Of a DNA stretch of 64,000 nucleotides, positions 41,501-49,088 are shown piece by piece (within the stretch, counting starts at the first letter, position 1; the number at the start of each line of letters is the position of its first letter). The notes beneath the pieces were generated by a model. That model saw only the letters and a program-made list of their open reading frames with translations, was not told the origin of the DNA and did no database searches. The position numbers and the translations under genes are program-made. The stretch is from Parapristionchus giblindavisi (taxonomy: Eukaryota > Nematoda > Chromadorea > Rhabditida > Diplogasteridae): contig CALSFV010000317.1 in NCBI GenBank assembly GCA_943737045.1, forward strand, positions 312,001 through 376,000, read 5' to 3'.

Positions 41501-43091
41501 GTTGATTCCAGCCGATGTGACCATTGCAAAGGATGAGTGACAGTGGGACTGCTAATGACAGTAGGACAGCGACTGACAGTAGCACTGCTTCTGACAGTAG
41601 GAATTCTTCTGACAGTAGAAAAGTGACTGACAGTTGGACCGCAACCGACAGTAGGACAGCGATTGATAGTAGAACCGCTTCTGATAGTAGGACCACTTCT
41701 GTCAGTATAGCCGCTTCTAACAGTAGCACCGCTTCTGACTGACTCAAGATACTATTGTGTATGGTAGAATCCACTACTGGGATGATATCGCATGTCGGCG
41801 CAGTTTGCTATTCTCGGTCTGCCATTTCCTGTATGTCGCATATCCAATATGGCTGTAGTAATGAAGTTCCTAATGAAAACTTTGTTGTTTCTCCATCGCG
41901 TTCGTTGCAGAGTAGTTTTTTTTTGTTTTTGCACAAATTCGGCTCACTACGAGGTATTTCCGCATGGAGAGGAAGAGTAGTCCATGTGCTACTGTACAGA
42001 ATTTGTTGTTCTGACGTAGCGGCCGAGACACCATGAGCTTATTTATCACAGTTATTTATTTTTTAGTTTAACATTATTAAATTTTAACTATGAGCTGCAT
42101 GAAAACCTTCATGTGTACCTTATAATCAATTCATTTAATTTCACACATTAGAAGGTAGAGGTAGCATTAGAAGGCTTAAGGATTATGGCCAATATCAACT
42201 CGTAGAACTGTTTAAGGCCAGATGCTATGAATGGAAGTTCGTTATGTCATACATGGTGTTGTTCACCATGTATGACTTTCACACAACACAAAATTGCTAA
42301 TTTAAAGGGAGCGTAACCTCACTCAATGGTGTCTTCGACGCGCAATGCTCTCTCGTTGTTAGAGAACAGAAAAATAGTGTGCGCAATGAAGAGACCATTG
42401 AGTGAGGTAACGCTCCCTTTAAATAATGTTGATCGGGATGTAATCCCCAGGGATATGGTTCTTGGTCGAACTAATTACATTTTTTTCGAAATTAGCAGAG
42501 TTCAAAATGCCACATAGCAGACCCCACGTTCTTCGTAATAGTAGTGTTCCAAAAATCACTTGGTTCTCTTTTTAAACTGATCGATAAGACATGAAAAAGC
42601 ATTTTATACATTTTTTCTTGCCTAAATATAACAGCGAGTGTAAATAGCGTCATACAGAGAAATTTGATAGTCCTTATTCTATTAGCCTTTAATTTCTAGA
42701 CTGCCAAATGGCAATGATCCAGCAATATCTAGTAATAGCTAAAGGCTCACCCCGAGACAATTTAACTCACCGCTCTGACAACGCTCTCTCGTGACAAAGA
42801 AAGTGAGAAAACAATGTGTTTAGGAGAAATAAATCTAGAGAATATTAAAAGTATCATTTAACCGCTTACCGTATCAACCTCTCTCCACCACGTTCTCCAC
42901 CCCAGAAATGCTCGGGTACTTCGATGTCTTCGATACCATGGCAGAGTCGAGATCAGCTTGACCGACGTGTTAACGTGTTGGGTCACGACCAACGTGCTAA
43001 CATGTTGCGTCGGGACCATGTTGGATCGGAGACTGCCAGACCGTCGAACAATACTATCCATCTCGTCTTTTCGTTTTCGTTCGGTCTCCAT
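23230..43091 (-). CDS. Two-pore-domain (K2P/TWK-type) potassium channel gene, whole multi-exon span
   Basis: The gene encodes a K+ leak channel subunit: two pores per chain, plasma membrane, working as a dimer by family knowledge. Reading the minus strand and splicing at (T)TTCAG acceptors and GT donors gives TM1, an extracellular cap, pore 1 with TTIGYGN, TM2 (GIPFTLLAIADLGKF), a cytosolic linker, TM3, pore 2 with TSIGLGD, TM4 (VGLALTTIAIE), then HYFGRKIENV and KALVKNLGDQF, which resemble the conserved post-TM4 region of nematode TWK channels. A Pro/Glu-rich tail follows. Phases agree for exons 3-20. Unresolved points are the link from exon 2 to exon 3 (two extra bases needed), the first exon (candidates at 43.1, 41.5 and 54.5 kb) and the frame of the last two exons. 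Introns carry MITEs, SINEs, a giant palindrome and tRNA genes. Family assignment is confident; the orthologue is not identified. Confidence 0.9.
24275..24358 (-). CDS. K2P exon 21, frame uncertain
   Basis: Eighty-four bases between ccgtttcag and AACG|gtaatg. The preferred frame reads FVISERYSDSIARPNAHEGN then VQISVSN, with C/G-ending codons like other exons. The alternative frame reads an SR/TP-rich TSSSRSGTPTRSPARTPT. Both splice cleanly, one to each donor choice in exon 20. Confidence 0.7.
24700..25147. mobile_element. MITE family F copy with insertion
   Basis: Reverse-orientation copy ending AACAAGTGTATTTTATATCA. About 24843-25060 is unrelated sequence (TACCCACCCGCAAAA and TACCCACACGC repeats) inserted near its centre. 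Lies in K2P intron 20. Confidence 0.65.
25340..25646 (-). CDS. K2P exon 20: Gly/Ala/Pro-rich tail
   Basis: After actttcag: QWKKFRATQKPGGGAASGAS, then a Gly/Pro-rich middle with PERKRSSIVTGPG, then DIGPQLKKTVPGWAGVGSRP and TSSGIGGDAT. Two donors are possible: ACG|gtcagt (end 25344) or GTCA|gtgttg (end 25340). They set different frames downstream. I prefer the second because it opens the longer acidic tail. Confidence 0.82.
25803..25891 (-). CDS. K2P exon 19
   Basis: After aattattcag, only incoming phase 1 is open: HKMTAAELEEQKRRAYSEEA then WRRYQEYQK, donor AAG|gtacgg. A charged helical segment. Confidence 0.85.
26035..26105 (-). mobile_element. AAAT-tailed retroelement fragment, in K2P intron 18
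   Basis: The minus strand reads TGTATTTGCTGTTACACCTG, TCACGGGCTTATCAA then TAAATAAATA. It is inserted about 25 bp from the exon 18 donor. Confidence 0.75.
26130..26501 (-). CDS. K2P exon 18: Pro/Glu/Thr repeat tail
   Basis: About 124 codons after atatttcag. They start DEEPAWIPDPTPPPSPSPEP and continue with imperfect TPEPTPVPSPEP units, an EPEPEPEPEP run and a final ETVKEEEPLIPEK, donor AAAAC|gtaggt. The donor giving phase 1 is chosen because only that opens exon 19. Low complexity, many S/T-P sites, probably disordered and cytosolic. The tail is unusually long for a K2P. A SINE fragment starts about 25 bp into the intron. Confidence 0.85.
26559..26610 (-). CDS. K2P exon 17
   Basis: After an atcatttaag acceptor: PLPFNPEPEDVQFMEDG and a split codon, donor GGCG|gtgaga. 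It joins in phase to DEEPAWIPDP of exon 18. Confidence 0.85.
26679..28542. mobile_element. Fold-back element 4, inside K2P intron 16
   Basis: Ends TGTCTGAGGGAA and TTCCCTCAGACA (extending to GAGAGC outside). Arms run to about 27370 and from about 27855. The 480-bp spacer holds a cluster of ATCATGCATGG motifs and, at about 27700-27830, a third diverged copy of inner arm sequence. Ends differ from elements 1-3, so it is another family. Confidence 0.9.
28544..28650. mobile_element. TTAA MITE family B copy, abutting fold-back 4
   Basis: AAGACACACCCAGAGCTAAT start, GAGAGAGCATTGCCAGAG arm, ends GGGTGCACCTTTAA. Lies in K2P intron 16 between fold-back 4 and exon 16. Confidence 0.82.
28788..28923 (-). 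CDS. K2P exon 16: conserved proximal C-terminus
   Basis: After cgttcag: (K)LTMKALVKNLGDQFNLPT, then TVVKDLNLDTFVENAIKVEA and GELETLR, donor CGG|gtaatt. The following intron (2.2 kb) holds fold-back element 4. Confidence 0.93.
29128..29216 (-). CDS. K2P exon 15: conserved post-TM4 segment
   Basis: After cttttcag: IAADTLKRLHYFGRKIENVA then AVPIWFGGK, donor AGAA|gtgagc. HYFGRKIENV and WFGGKK match the proximal C-terminus that I associate with nematode TWK channels. Confidence 0.93.
29500..29569 (-). CDS. K2P exon 14: TM4
   Basis: After gatttcag: (S)ETYMALTIAYIAVGLALTT then IAIE, donor GAG|gtaaaa. It is a typical TM4. An AAAT-tailed retroelement 3' end starts about 6 bases inside the intron. 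Confidence 0.93.
29668..29785 (-). mobile_element. SINE-like family D copy, in K2P intron 13
   Basis: GGCACACGAAGTC-like start through GCTAGGCCAGTGATAATTCA to TTCGGACCTG. Confidence 0.65.
29999..30107 (-). CDS. K2P exon 13: end of TM3, pore 2 and filter 2
   Basis: After an acttgaag acceptor: (G)ALILSQYEPDLDFFKAVYFN, then FVTLTSIGLGDIVPR, donor GAAG|gttcat. TSIGLGD is the second K2P filter, with the usual Leu in place of Tyr. Confidence 0.95.
30320..30432. mobile_element. TTAA MITE family B copy, in K2P intron 12
   Basis: CAACCCGAGCTCATTAG start, CTCTCCACTCTGGCAATGCT arm; ends about 35 bp from the exon 12 donor. Confidence 0.8.
30466..30529 (-). CDS. K2P exon 12: TM3
   Basis: After gatttttag: DFIDDGQALSLFILFVLYIA then I and a split Gly codon, donor ATTG|gtaagc. 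The hydrophobic stretch fits TM3. Confidence 0.92.
30588..30647 (-). CDS. K2P exon 11: cytosolic linker
   Basis: Twenty codons, phase 0 to 0, between cttctcag and GAG|gttgcg: DPPDAPAVVRIHGEDHVEEE. Confidence 0.85.
30922..31010 (-). CDS. K2P exon 10: cytosolic linker
   Basis: Between ctgttcag and TCG|gttagt: NTSFLRKSSLANGGGGLEEI then ISIEEGSGS. RKSS is a plausible basophilic-kinase site (inference). The phase fits exons 9 and 11. Confidence 0.82.
31884..31972 (-). CDS. K2P exon 9: cytosolic TM2-TM3 linker
   Basis: The phase (2 in, 1 out) exactly bridges exons 8 and 10. The acceptor is an atypical aattgag and the donor GAAG|gtaata. The peptide is basic and Ser-rich: KLRELFVNRRFRSSSFSFNK then ISARSKGSE. 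Codons are more A/T-rich than in neighbouring exons. Confidence 0.75.
32089..32239. mobile_element. Palindromic MITE with TGACGTCA cores, K2P intron 8
   Basis: AGTGGCCGTATGCAAGAAC / GTTCTTGCATACGGCCAC ends, CCGTTTTCCGGGAAAATGTG arms, GATGACGTCACATTTT inside. The left arm has a 10-base AACGGGAAAA insertion. Confidence 0.85.
32340..32437 (-). CDS. K2P exon 8: TM2 end
   Basis: After ttatttcag: VGIPFTLLAIADLGKFLSEI then MNSASRMLRKLR and two bases, donor GAG|gtactt. GIPFTLLAIADLGK is the characteristic TM2 end of nematode TWK channels. Confidence 0.93.
32703..32764 (-). CDS. K2P exon 7: selectivity filter 1 and start of TM2
   Basis: After aattgcag the frame continues GYGNVAPRTFEGRLFVIFYG-L to a TTG|gttagt donor. 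GYGN completes filter 1; the hydrophobic run is the start of TM2. Confidence 0.93.
32810..32870 (-). CDS. K2P exon 6: pore helix 1
   Basis: Sixty-one bases after caactcag: VVSWTFIDSLLFTFTVITTI, then a split Gly codon at the ATCG|gtaaga donor. The split falls inside the selectivity filter (TTIG|YG). Confidence 0.93.
32935..33024 (-). CDS. K2P exon 5: acidic segment before pore 1
   Basis: Thirty codons between cctacag and GAG|gtgcgt, phase 0 to 0: ISVDRDTHMRDVTFINSAEE then VETVSEEDDE. The acidic end would face the outer mouth of pore 1. Confidence 0.85.
33995..34072 (-). CDS. K2P exon 4: extracellular cap, continued
   Basis: Twenty-six codons between acttccag and CAC|gtaagt, phase 0 to 0: RMTSSEACGSLELDEKTAAM then LDACYH. 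The cysteines could form the inter-subunit or loop disulphide typical of the cap; that role is inferred. Confidence 0.82.
34345..34441. mobile_element. MITE family C copy abutting K2P exon 3 donor
   Basis: AACTCTCTCAAAACCAATGC to CCAGAATACTGCGTAC; the last bases supply or touch the exon 3 splice donor on the minus strand. Confidence 0.72.
34442..34526 (-). CDS. K2P exon 3: extracellular cap
   Basis: The acceptor is catttcag and the frame begins after one base: YASHEKQRKRRAAVELRRSR then DCVVDVLK, donor AAG|gtacgc. A basic, helical, Cys-containing segment suits the K2P cap helix. The donor lies at the edge of a MITE of the CAGAATACTG family (34345-34441). Confidence 0.82.
34654..34795 (-). mobile_element. 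SINE-like family D copy, in K2P intron 2
   Basis: GGTAAAGGTAAAGGTGCAAC to TTATCGCATGATCTAGTCAC, with a 5-base deletion in the CACGAAGTCCTGC block. Confidence 0.75.
35088..35165 (-). repeat. Exon-like repeat, copy 1 (in K2P intron 2)
   Basis: Minus strand: tatttcag|ATCCGAGCAAATCTT..., open frame IRANLVRRNVALSMPANSMG, then GG|gtgatt and a T-tract. The related copy at 56044-56108 shares both splice-like ends. As an exon its phase (0 in, 1 out) does not by itself join exons 2 and 3. Confidence 0.55.
35166..35280. mobile_element. TTAA MITE family B copy, in K2P intron 2
   Basis: AAGCTAATTTGAAATTCTCT start, GCGAGAGAGCATTGTCAGAG arm. Confidence 0.8.
36025..36130. mobile_element. MITE family C copy (diverged)
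   Basis: ACGATAGTTCAACTTATCGA then CTCTCAAATTAATGATCTC. Right end is weak. Confidence 0.6.
36359..36463 (-). CDS. K2P exon 2: TM1
   Basis: Thirty-five codons after a cccttttcag acceptor: ATPLFVHIFMIVSVGLYAVL then GAWCMQKIESRPAEE, donor GAG|gtttgt. The hydrophobic run followed by LGA...KIE is the usual K2P TM1 ending. The exon starts and ends in phase 0. Exon 3 needs an incoming phase of 2, so a short exon of length 3n+2 or a different site between them has been missed. Confidence 0.88.
37110..37230. mobile_element. TTAA MITE family B copy
   Basis: Exact TTAA on both sides; CACACCCCGAGATACTTTGA start. A second, partial copy follows at 37278-37366. Confidence 0.88.
37278..37366. mobile_element. 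TTAA MITE family B, partial copy
   Basis: CGCCCCGAGATAATTTAGA through GAGAGAGTATTGCCAGAG; right end lost. Followed by a repeated GACCTTCTGAATGAGTCCA that also precedes it at about 37250, suggesting a local tandem duplication. Confidence 0.75.
37640..37715 (-). mobile_element. AAAT-tailed retroelement fragment, internally deleted
   Basis: The minus strand reads CACCTTCCCCAAGTCCTTTC, then AGGAGCGATAGG-type sequence in reverse and AAATAAATAA. Confidence 0.65.
38435..38556. mobile_element. TTAA-flanked MITE family A, copy 3 (eroded)
   Basis: CACCTCTCTAAACGGTCTCT and reverse arms are recognisable; the terminal TTAA is degraded. Confidence 0.8.
38764..38940. mobile_element. Short inverted-repeat element
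   Basis: AGTGCTGACCAATATTCAAT and GGATATAGGCCAGCACTGTG ends, ATGATATTTTGGTTTTTAAG arms, TCAACCGTTTCTCTT / AAGAGAAATGGTTGA inner arms. Confidence 0.8.
39406..39526. mobile_element. TTAA-flanked MITE family A, copy 4
   Basis: Perfect TTAA pair and near-perfect AGGGAGCGTTACCTCACTCA arms; probably young. Confidence 0.92.
40081..40320 (+). repeat. Inverted-duplication unit containing tRNA-iMet (copy 1)
   Basis: The flanks (gacaaacgaatgtc before, tgtgtgggcaa...tttttcaa after the tRNA) reappear in reverse at 43282-43520. Substitutions and small indels are confined to the flanks. Confidence 0.8.
40122..40193 (+). tRNA. tRNA-Met(CAT), initiator type
   Basis: A 72-nt cloverleaf: acceptor AGCAGCG pairs with CGCTGCT plus discriminator A, D arm GGCGCAGTGG, anticodon stem CTGGG/CCCAG with loop CCCATAA, T arm GGTGGATCGAAACCAC. 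The AUCGAAA T loop and the A1-U72 pair mark eukaryotic initiator tRNA. Anticodon CAT. A TTCTTTT terminator follows within 10 bases. It has a near-identical inverted copy at 43.4 kb. Confidence 0.96.
41429..41524 (-). CDS. Candidate alternative or extra 5' exon of the K2P gene
   Basis: The frame is 32 codons from ATG (41524) to a GAG|gtggga donor, phase 0, compatible with exon 2. The peptide begins MVTSAGINVHRKAKVQRKL and ends YRWGLGWTGLE. It could be an alternative first exon or an internal exon, since an in-frame ...ttag acceptor lies 27 bases upstream inside the 18-bp minisatellite. Weaker than the 43.1-kb candidate; chance coding remains possible. Confidence 0.3.
41525..41742. repeat. 18-bp minisatellite
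   Basis: About 12 units of GACAGTAGSACMGCKWCT. Open on the plus strand as a six-residue DSRTAT-like repeat and also open on the minus strand. Confidence 0.92.
42302..42422. mobile_element. TTAA-flanked MITE family A, copy 5
   Basis: Perfect TTAA pair; arms almost identical to copy 4. Lies between the two tRNA-iMet units. Confidence 0.92.
42870..43091 (-). CDS. Candidate first exon of the K2P gene
   Basis: A 74-codon frame runs from ATG (43091) to a GATACG|gtaagc donor and ends in phase 0, which fits exon 2. It starts METERKRKDEMDSIV, has a basic, hydrophilic body and ends RAFLGWRTWWREVDT, a Trp-rich amphipathic stretch of the kind expected just before TM1. Codon use resembles the known exons more than the surrounding repeats. 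The intron to exon 2 would be about 6.4 kb and would contain a tRNA gene. No database match was available, so placement in this gene is inferred from strand, phase and position. Confidence 0.5.
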
Positions 43092-43281
43092 AGTACTCAA
43101 ATGTCATTAAGGCCAGAAAACTCATTATTTTTAGTGCTATTTCTTCTTCTTTTCGGTGCTCGCTTAGTCTTCTTTTATCTTCTAACTCTCCTTTTTGGCT
43201 CAAAGGGACACATCGAGCTAATTTTACTCTCCGCTCTGGCAACGCTCTCTCGTAGAGAAAGAAAGCGAGAGAACATTGCCA

Positions 43282-43520
43282 GAGAACTGCCTTTATTGAG
43301 TTGAAAAAGGTGTTGCCCACACACACTTTCTAATATCCTTTCCTTATCGAGTTTCATCAGACTCCCACAGGCTTGAGGATACTTTGTAAAATGTGGCAAA
43401 AGAAGATAGCAGCGAGTGGTTTCGATCCACCGACCTCTGGGTTATGGGCCCAGCACGCTTCCACTGCGCCACGCTGCTGATACTGCACTCACCGTTTAGT
43501 GCACTGATATTCGTTTGTCT
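43282..43520 (-). repeat. Inverted-duplication unit containing tRNA-iMet (copy 2)
   Basis: Reverse copy of 40081-40320. A TTAA-type MITE abuts its tail, which ends inside the AACTCAATAAAGGC segment shared by both copies. Confidence 0.8.
43407..43478 (-). tRNA. tRNA-Met(CAT), initiator type, second copy
   Basis: Identical in the mature region to the plus-strand copy at 40122-40193. About 40 bp of 5' flank and about 110 bp of 3' flank are also recognisably shared with some divergence, so the locus arose by inverted duplication. TTCTTTT follows the 3' end. Confidence 0.96.
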
Positions 43521-44321
43521 TTGACAGTGATAGTATTTCTAAATAATCCATTAATATGTGCGGTATTATCCTTATCCATAGTGTAATATGACAGAATTCT
43601 TTTAATATCTACGGGACCTATAGTCATAATGATTTTGTTGTTGTATTCATTGTTTCCTTATGGGCAGACATAAAAAATGCATACAACATGAAAAATAGCA
43701 AGTAAGCAATATCTGTCTGCCTAGCTAGCTAGCCATCTATCTATCAGTATCTAGCCCTCACACTAAATTGCTATTCAACTCTAATAAAATAATTATAAAA
43801 AACTTTGATCGAGTGATCGAGAGACCATGAGACAGATAGGTCGATGGAAAAAAAATAAAGAAAAAAATAAATAAAGAAAAAAGAAAAAAAATAGACAACA
43901 TCTACACTCTCATTACTTGTTGATGACATTCTACGCAAGGGAAACGAACAAGTGAAGACAACGAATGAAGGCAATATAGACATGTAATGAAAAGTTAGAT
44001 CAAAGTCCAGACTGATGACACAAATAATTGCGACAGACGATTAGATTTTTAGACAAACGCGCATTTACAATTCATAGAACATTCTCAGAAATATATAAAT
44101 AAATGGGGCTAAATAAGGCAGCCTTTATCTCTCTTAAATGATGTTTCAATGGTATTTAGCAAAAGGACGTGCACTTGACAAAAACCTTATGGGAACGAAG
44201 AATATCGTCTTACACCTCTTCATCCATTAGAAGCTATTACATTCCCTGAATCAGGACATGTACGAAAATAGGTGCATTTGAGCTATTCCGAGAGCAGACA
44301 GTGGGATGTCAATTAAAAGTC

Positions 44322-44445
44322 TTAAAGGCACACCTCAGCTAATTTGAACACTCTTCGCTCTGGCCACTCTCGCTCGCTTTCTTGTTCTGCCAGAGTGCGT
44401 GGCCAGAGAAAAGAGTTACATATGAGCTCGCTGTATTCTCTTTAA
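44322..44445. mobile_element. TTAA MITE family B copy
   Basis: TTAAAGGCACACCTCAGCTA start and CTCTTTAAC end; arms diverged. Confidence 0.82.
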
Positions 44446-45947
44446 CAAATAATAGACATCTATTGTCAAGATGAAGAAAAAAAAACTATTAGATTTCAAG
44501 TCCCCATGCAGCCAAAATCAGAACAATAACACACTCTCAAAATGATATACGAATGATGTGAAAAGACAAGGAATTTTTTAAAGTATAAGAAAAGAACGCG
44601 TCAAATCAAGATTGACGTGCCTTTCATAGACGAGAATGGAAACACTCCCAAAGAACGAATCGGGACCGGAAATCACTTTTTATGGACCCTTTTGGCTCGT
44701 TTGAGTGCCATTTTTTGCACAGGATCTAGTCCACGAGATGCAAGTTCACTGGTGAAGTCTAAAATTTTATGAATTACAATATCAAGGTTTAGTATCGATT
44801 AGCATAATTTTTGTGACAAGCAAGAAGTCATGAGTGATCAACCATGCACATCAGATAAATGTTCTCTTGATAAATGTGATTTAAAAATGAAAATCAAGGC
44901 CGATTTTATTATTTTTCTAGATAGTCTAATAAGGATAGGGATATCTTTAAAGGATATGGTAGGTGACCTAATGTAGTCTTCCAAGTGTACGGTAGGTGAC
45001 GACCCAATGTAGCGTTGCCCGTCTACTCGGAATGTAGTCAACATCTCCGGTACCAGTTACCACACCTTGCCTACATGTATATAAGTTAAATCATCCATGA
45101 AATCAACTTTGTCGCGTATTCAAGAATTAGAGAGATAGAAGGACCAAGAGGTATAGAGGTAGAAGGGACAGAACAGACAGGGAGTGGAGAATTCAGAAGT
45201 CCAATATTATTTTTCCATTCAACACGTTTATCAAGAGTTTCTTTGGTCAAGGCCAATAATACTACGATGCGGCAACTACTCTGTGAAAATTGGAATTAGG
45301 GCATGATATAGACTTTTAAATGTTTTTTTCCAAAATAATATGGAATTTTTTTAAAAAAAAGCTAATTTATTACTATTGTAAGGTGCAAAATGTGATATGA
45401 TGAAGAAATTAAAATTGAGATTGAAATTTGTGCAAAATGTGAAGCGAACAACCGAATGAGAGAGATCACTGGTCGACTTAGAAATGTATAAAAAACAGTG
45501 GGACCATATCTTGATCGATGAGTGAGACAGGAATTAATCATATTCGGTGTTCGAAATTCATAAAGCAGAATGAAAAACAGGCGAGATAGCGTGTAAAACG
45601 AGGAGGGTTTTCTCTGATTTTCTTTTCTTTTAGGGACTTTTGAACAGAGCATAAGACCAATCGTCAGAGGGAGAAAAGGGAAGTAATCTAGCAAAAGAAC
45701 CCCCGAGAGTGTCTCTTGTTTTCTGTACATTTCCTGTTTGTACGAAAACACAGTCCTGTTTTGAGAGCAAGCAGCAAATGACTAGTGGATAATGGAGGTT
45801 GAATCACAGAATCATCTTTTTCATGAAGTTTAAATATTATTTTCAATAGCTCATTCAGGAATCTTTTAATGACCCATGAATGTTCATACAAATCTCTTTC
45901 ACGTTTCGCGTATGCAACTTTCAAGTGAGAAGCAAAAAGTTAGAGTT

Positions 45948-46022
45948 CTCAATCCCACGGCGTAGTGGTAAAAGCACGGACTATACTAGGCGCGTTGTCG
46001 CGGATTCGATTCATATTGCCCA
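45948..46022 (+). ncRNA. Weak tRNA-like sequence
   Basis: GGCGTAGTGGTAAAAGC resembles an A box and GGATTCGATTC a B box at normal spacing. Acceptor and anticodon stems do not form. tRNA-derived SINE head or chance. Confidence 0.25.
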
Positions 46023-46227
46023 AATTTCAAAAAGCGCGCCTTTGCCAGCGATGCCAAGCATGATTCTCAATATAGTGAATTTGCATAAAATAAAATAAAA
46101 ATTTATTTTGCTATCTTTCCATCTTCACAGTTTGTTCTTCTGCTGAGTGCTACCAGTAAGATCGTTCTCGCATACTAGAATGTAGGATAATGTGAAGTGA
46201 ATCGAAGATTTCCGGTCACGTTCCTTA

Positions 46228-46455
46228 CGCGGTGTTACATTTTCCTTATCTGCGTACTCCGCCGTAACGTCTTCGGAACGTCGCCTTCGTTACGGCGGAG
46301 GTTACGGCATTCTTCTGGACAGTGAAGTCATTATCATCACCTATTTATTTTTGATCATATTCATTTTCATGTGCCGTTGCATGCGTATGCATGTAGATAA
46401 AATATAATATAATATAATAATATACACACGCAAGGAAAATGTAACACCGCCTTAC
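46228..46455. mobile_element. Palindromic MITE (TTACATTTTCCTTA family)
   Basis: GCGGTGTTACATTTTCCTTA start, AAGGAAAATGTAACACCGCC end, inner CCGCCGTAACG...CGTTACGGCGG hairpin; about 100 bp of unique AT-rich spacer. Confidence 0.8.
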
Positions 46456-46769
46456 ACATTCTCAGACAACGACGCATTCACTTTATTTTTACTACGTTAT
46501 TTCATGGAAGTGCACTTTTTGGTTCGACTCCTGCACTCATAGTTCCTACTTGTTCCTCTACCTTTTTGCCAACTCTACCTCTACCTCTCTCTCGGCCTCT
46601 CTCCCTCTACCTTTTTGCCTTCTCAACCTCTACCTCTCTCTCCCTCTACATTCTCCCTCTTTGTCTTGCAAATGAAATTTATCTCTCCCATTCTTCGAAT
46701 CATTCATTCAGCGGCAATAGCAGCCACGAGAGCGGTCGCATGAATAAGTTAGTGCGGTCTAGTCCCTCC

Positions 46770-46942
46770 CTCTCCTTTTTCTCTCCCTCTCCCTCTCCCT
46801 CTCCCTCTCCCTCTCCCTCTCCCTCTCCCTCTCCCTCTCCCTCTCCCTCTCCCTCTCCCTCTCCCTCTCCCTCTCCCTCTCCCTCTCCCTCTCCCTCTCC
46901 CTCTCCCTCTCCCTCTCCCTCTCCCTCTCCCTCTCCCTCTTG
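46770..46942. repeat. CTCCCT hexanucleotide array
   Basis: About 27 CTCCCT units. The reverse complement GAGGGA recurs in shorter tracts across the window. Confidence 0.96.
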
Positions 46943-47170
46943 ATCTTTCTTTTTCAATTGACTACTGGAAAGTAGGCAGAATGTGAGAGATGAAGAGTGG
47001 AGAGGGACAAGAAACAAAGATAACGGAAGGAAGGCAGAGATAGCGAGAGAGTAGGGGATATGGAGAGAGTCAGACAATCCTTCAAAAATAGAATAAAGCC
47101 ACGCATGACTCTGTAGTTCCGATGAAGTTGTTCGAAATCAGAAAAGCCATTCTTGTTCTGTCTTTCTCTT

Positions 47171-47279
47171 TTAAAGACATCCTAGAGCTAATTTGGACTC
47201 TCCGCTCTGACCACACATTCTCTCGCTTTCTTTGTCTACGAAGGAGCGTTGAGCGAAATTTGCTCGGGTGTGCTTTTAA
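47171..47279. mobile_element. TTAA MITE family B copy
   Basis: TTAAAGACATCCTAGAGCTA start; ends GCTCGGGTGTGCTTTTAA. Confidence 0.85.
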
Positions 47280-47334
47280 GATGATTTTTCATCTTCTATT
47301 CTGTTTCCACATGTTGCCATAGTCGTAACTTTTT

Positions 47335-47503
<169 letters not shown>

Positions 47504-48229
47504 AGTAGTTGCAATGAAATAATTTCGATTTGACAGTGAAAGAAATTGTGATGAAGTCTACTCATTTCGTAGATAAATGATGCTGATTCGCAATCCAACC
47601 CCTCCCACAGAGAACAACGAACACAACTTTTGCATCCACTTCAGCATAAGTTTCACCGTTCACATTTCTGGATGGTGTATCGTGTGCTTGCAGTAAACCT
47701 TCCCTATCTCATCAAAACCAAAAAAATTCATTTCTTGCGATCGATATTCTGCCGAATTAGGTCTTTCAAAAATTATACATTGTGGCATTCGGGCAGAGGT
47801 AAAGATACAATTAATTTAATTAAATTAATTAATTAATTTAATAAGTAAAGACAATGTACAGGAATGAAATGCATGCACGTGTTACAATAACTATAACAAT
47901 ATAAATTATAAGAACCGTTATACAAGGCACGAGAAGTCCTGCGTTGGATGACTGCTAGGTCAGTGATATGTGATTCAAGCCCAATTCAGTCCGGAGGACC
48001 TAATTTCTGCTTCGGAAACTCTCTAACTCCACGCAATTTCAAAGAAAATATAATGGGGATTTTTAAATCTAGGGAAAATCACTAATAATTAAGAAAATCT
48101 ACGAAAAGTCATGTGACATCAAAGCACTTTCGGGCTTAATCTGAAGTCTTGACAATGCACTTATTGTTTAGTAGAAACTAAAGTGAGCAAAAACCACGAA
48201 TCGTCAAAAAAACTCTGAAGTTGGGCAGG

Positions 48230-48440
48230 AAGAATATGATGGCTCGTTAAAAAATAGTGGAAAATCGAAATCGGCGACTTTCCACCCGTTAAAAAAGTAC
48301 CCGGAAAGTCGAAAATGGAAACACGAAATTTGAATTCGCGCGCGCGCAAAGAGGTGCGGGAATTCATATTCCGACAGCGAAATTTCGCGGATTCCATTTT
48401 TAGCAAGAAGGAAATTGAATTTCCATTTTACTGCTAAAAA
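48230..48440. repeat. Solo copy of the fold-back 5 central module
   Basis: The run from GGCTCGTTAAAAAATA through CGAAATCGGCGACTTTCCA to AATTCGCGCGCGCGCAAAG matches the centre of element 5 (51600-51865, reverse). It ends in a small hairpin of GGAAATTGAATTTCC. Confidence 0.8.
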
Positions 48441-48547
48441 TCGGTATCATTATTGTTAGGTTGTCTCATAATTATCTCACTGTGAAATTCGTCTGCTCTT
48501 TCACGGATTAAGAATCTGCTCCGTTCTATTGTCAAGTTTTTTTAAAT

Positions 48548-48640
48548 TTATTTATTTTATTTATTTGATACACCAGTGACCGGTGCGAGAGCAAATACAG
48601 AAATGATAGGTGAAATAGCGATAATAAAATCGTAAAATCT
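48548..48640 (-). mobile_element. AAAT-tailed retroelement fragment
   Basis: The minus strand reads TGTATTTGCTCTCGCACCGG then TCAAATAAATAAAATAAA. Confidence 0.75.
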
Positions 48641-49088
48641 TTCCGAAAATCCATCGCTTCATTACCATCGTTGTAGGAATTTCTTTTTATTTGTAATTTT
48701 CATCTTTGCTACCCAAGTCGTAGCATCGTATTTATGCGTACTCCACTATCAAATATTTGATCAGAAATTATACTTTACTTTCGCACCGCATAAAGTGTAT
48801 TATTATTATTATTATTATTAATAGATATGACTTTGGGAAGGTGGGATCCCTCAACAAATTATACGAGTTTTTGCACAGGATTTCCTTCTAAAGGACTAAA
48901 CATCACATTATGCAAACTAACAAGTGGGGTAAGGAATAAGAAAAGTGCTAAGCTTAAGCCGGGCGAGATTTGGACAAGTTGAGTTCGTGACTGCACTGGG
49001 TGGAGATCAAAAATTATCCCTTTCGAACGAAAATAGCGTTTGATTATTTACTATTTTGATTTAAAACGAACGATTCTTACGGCTTCTG

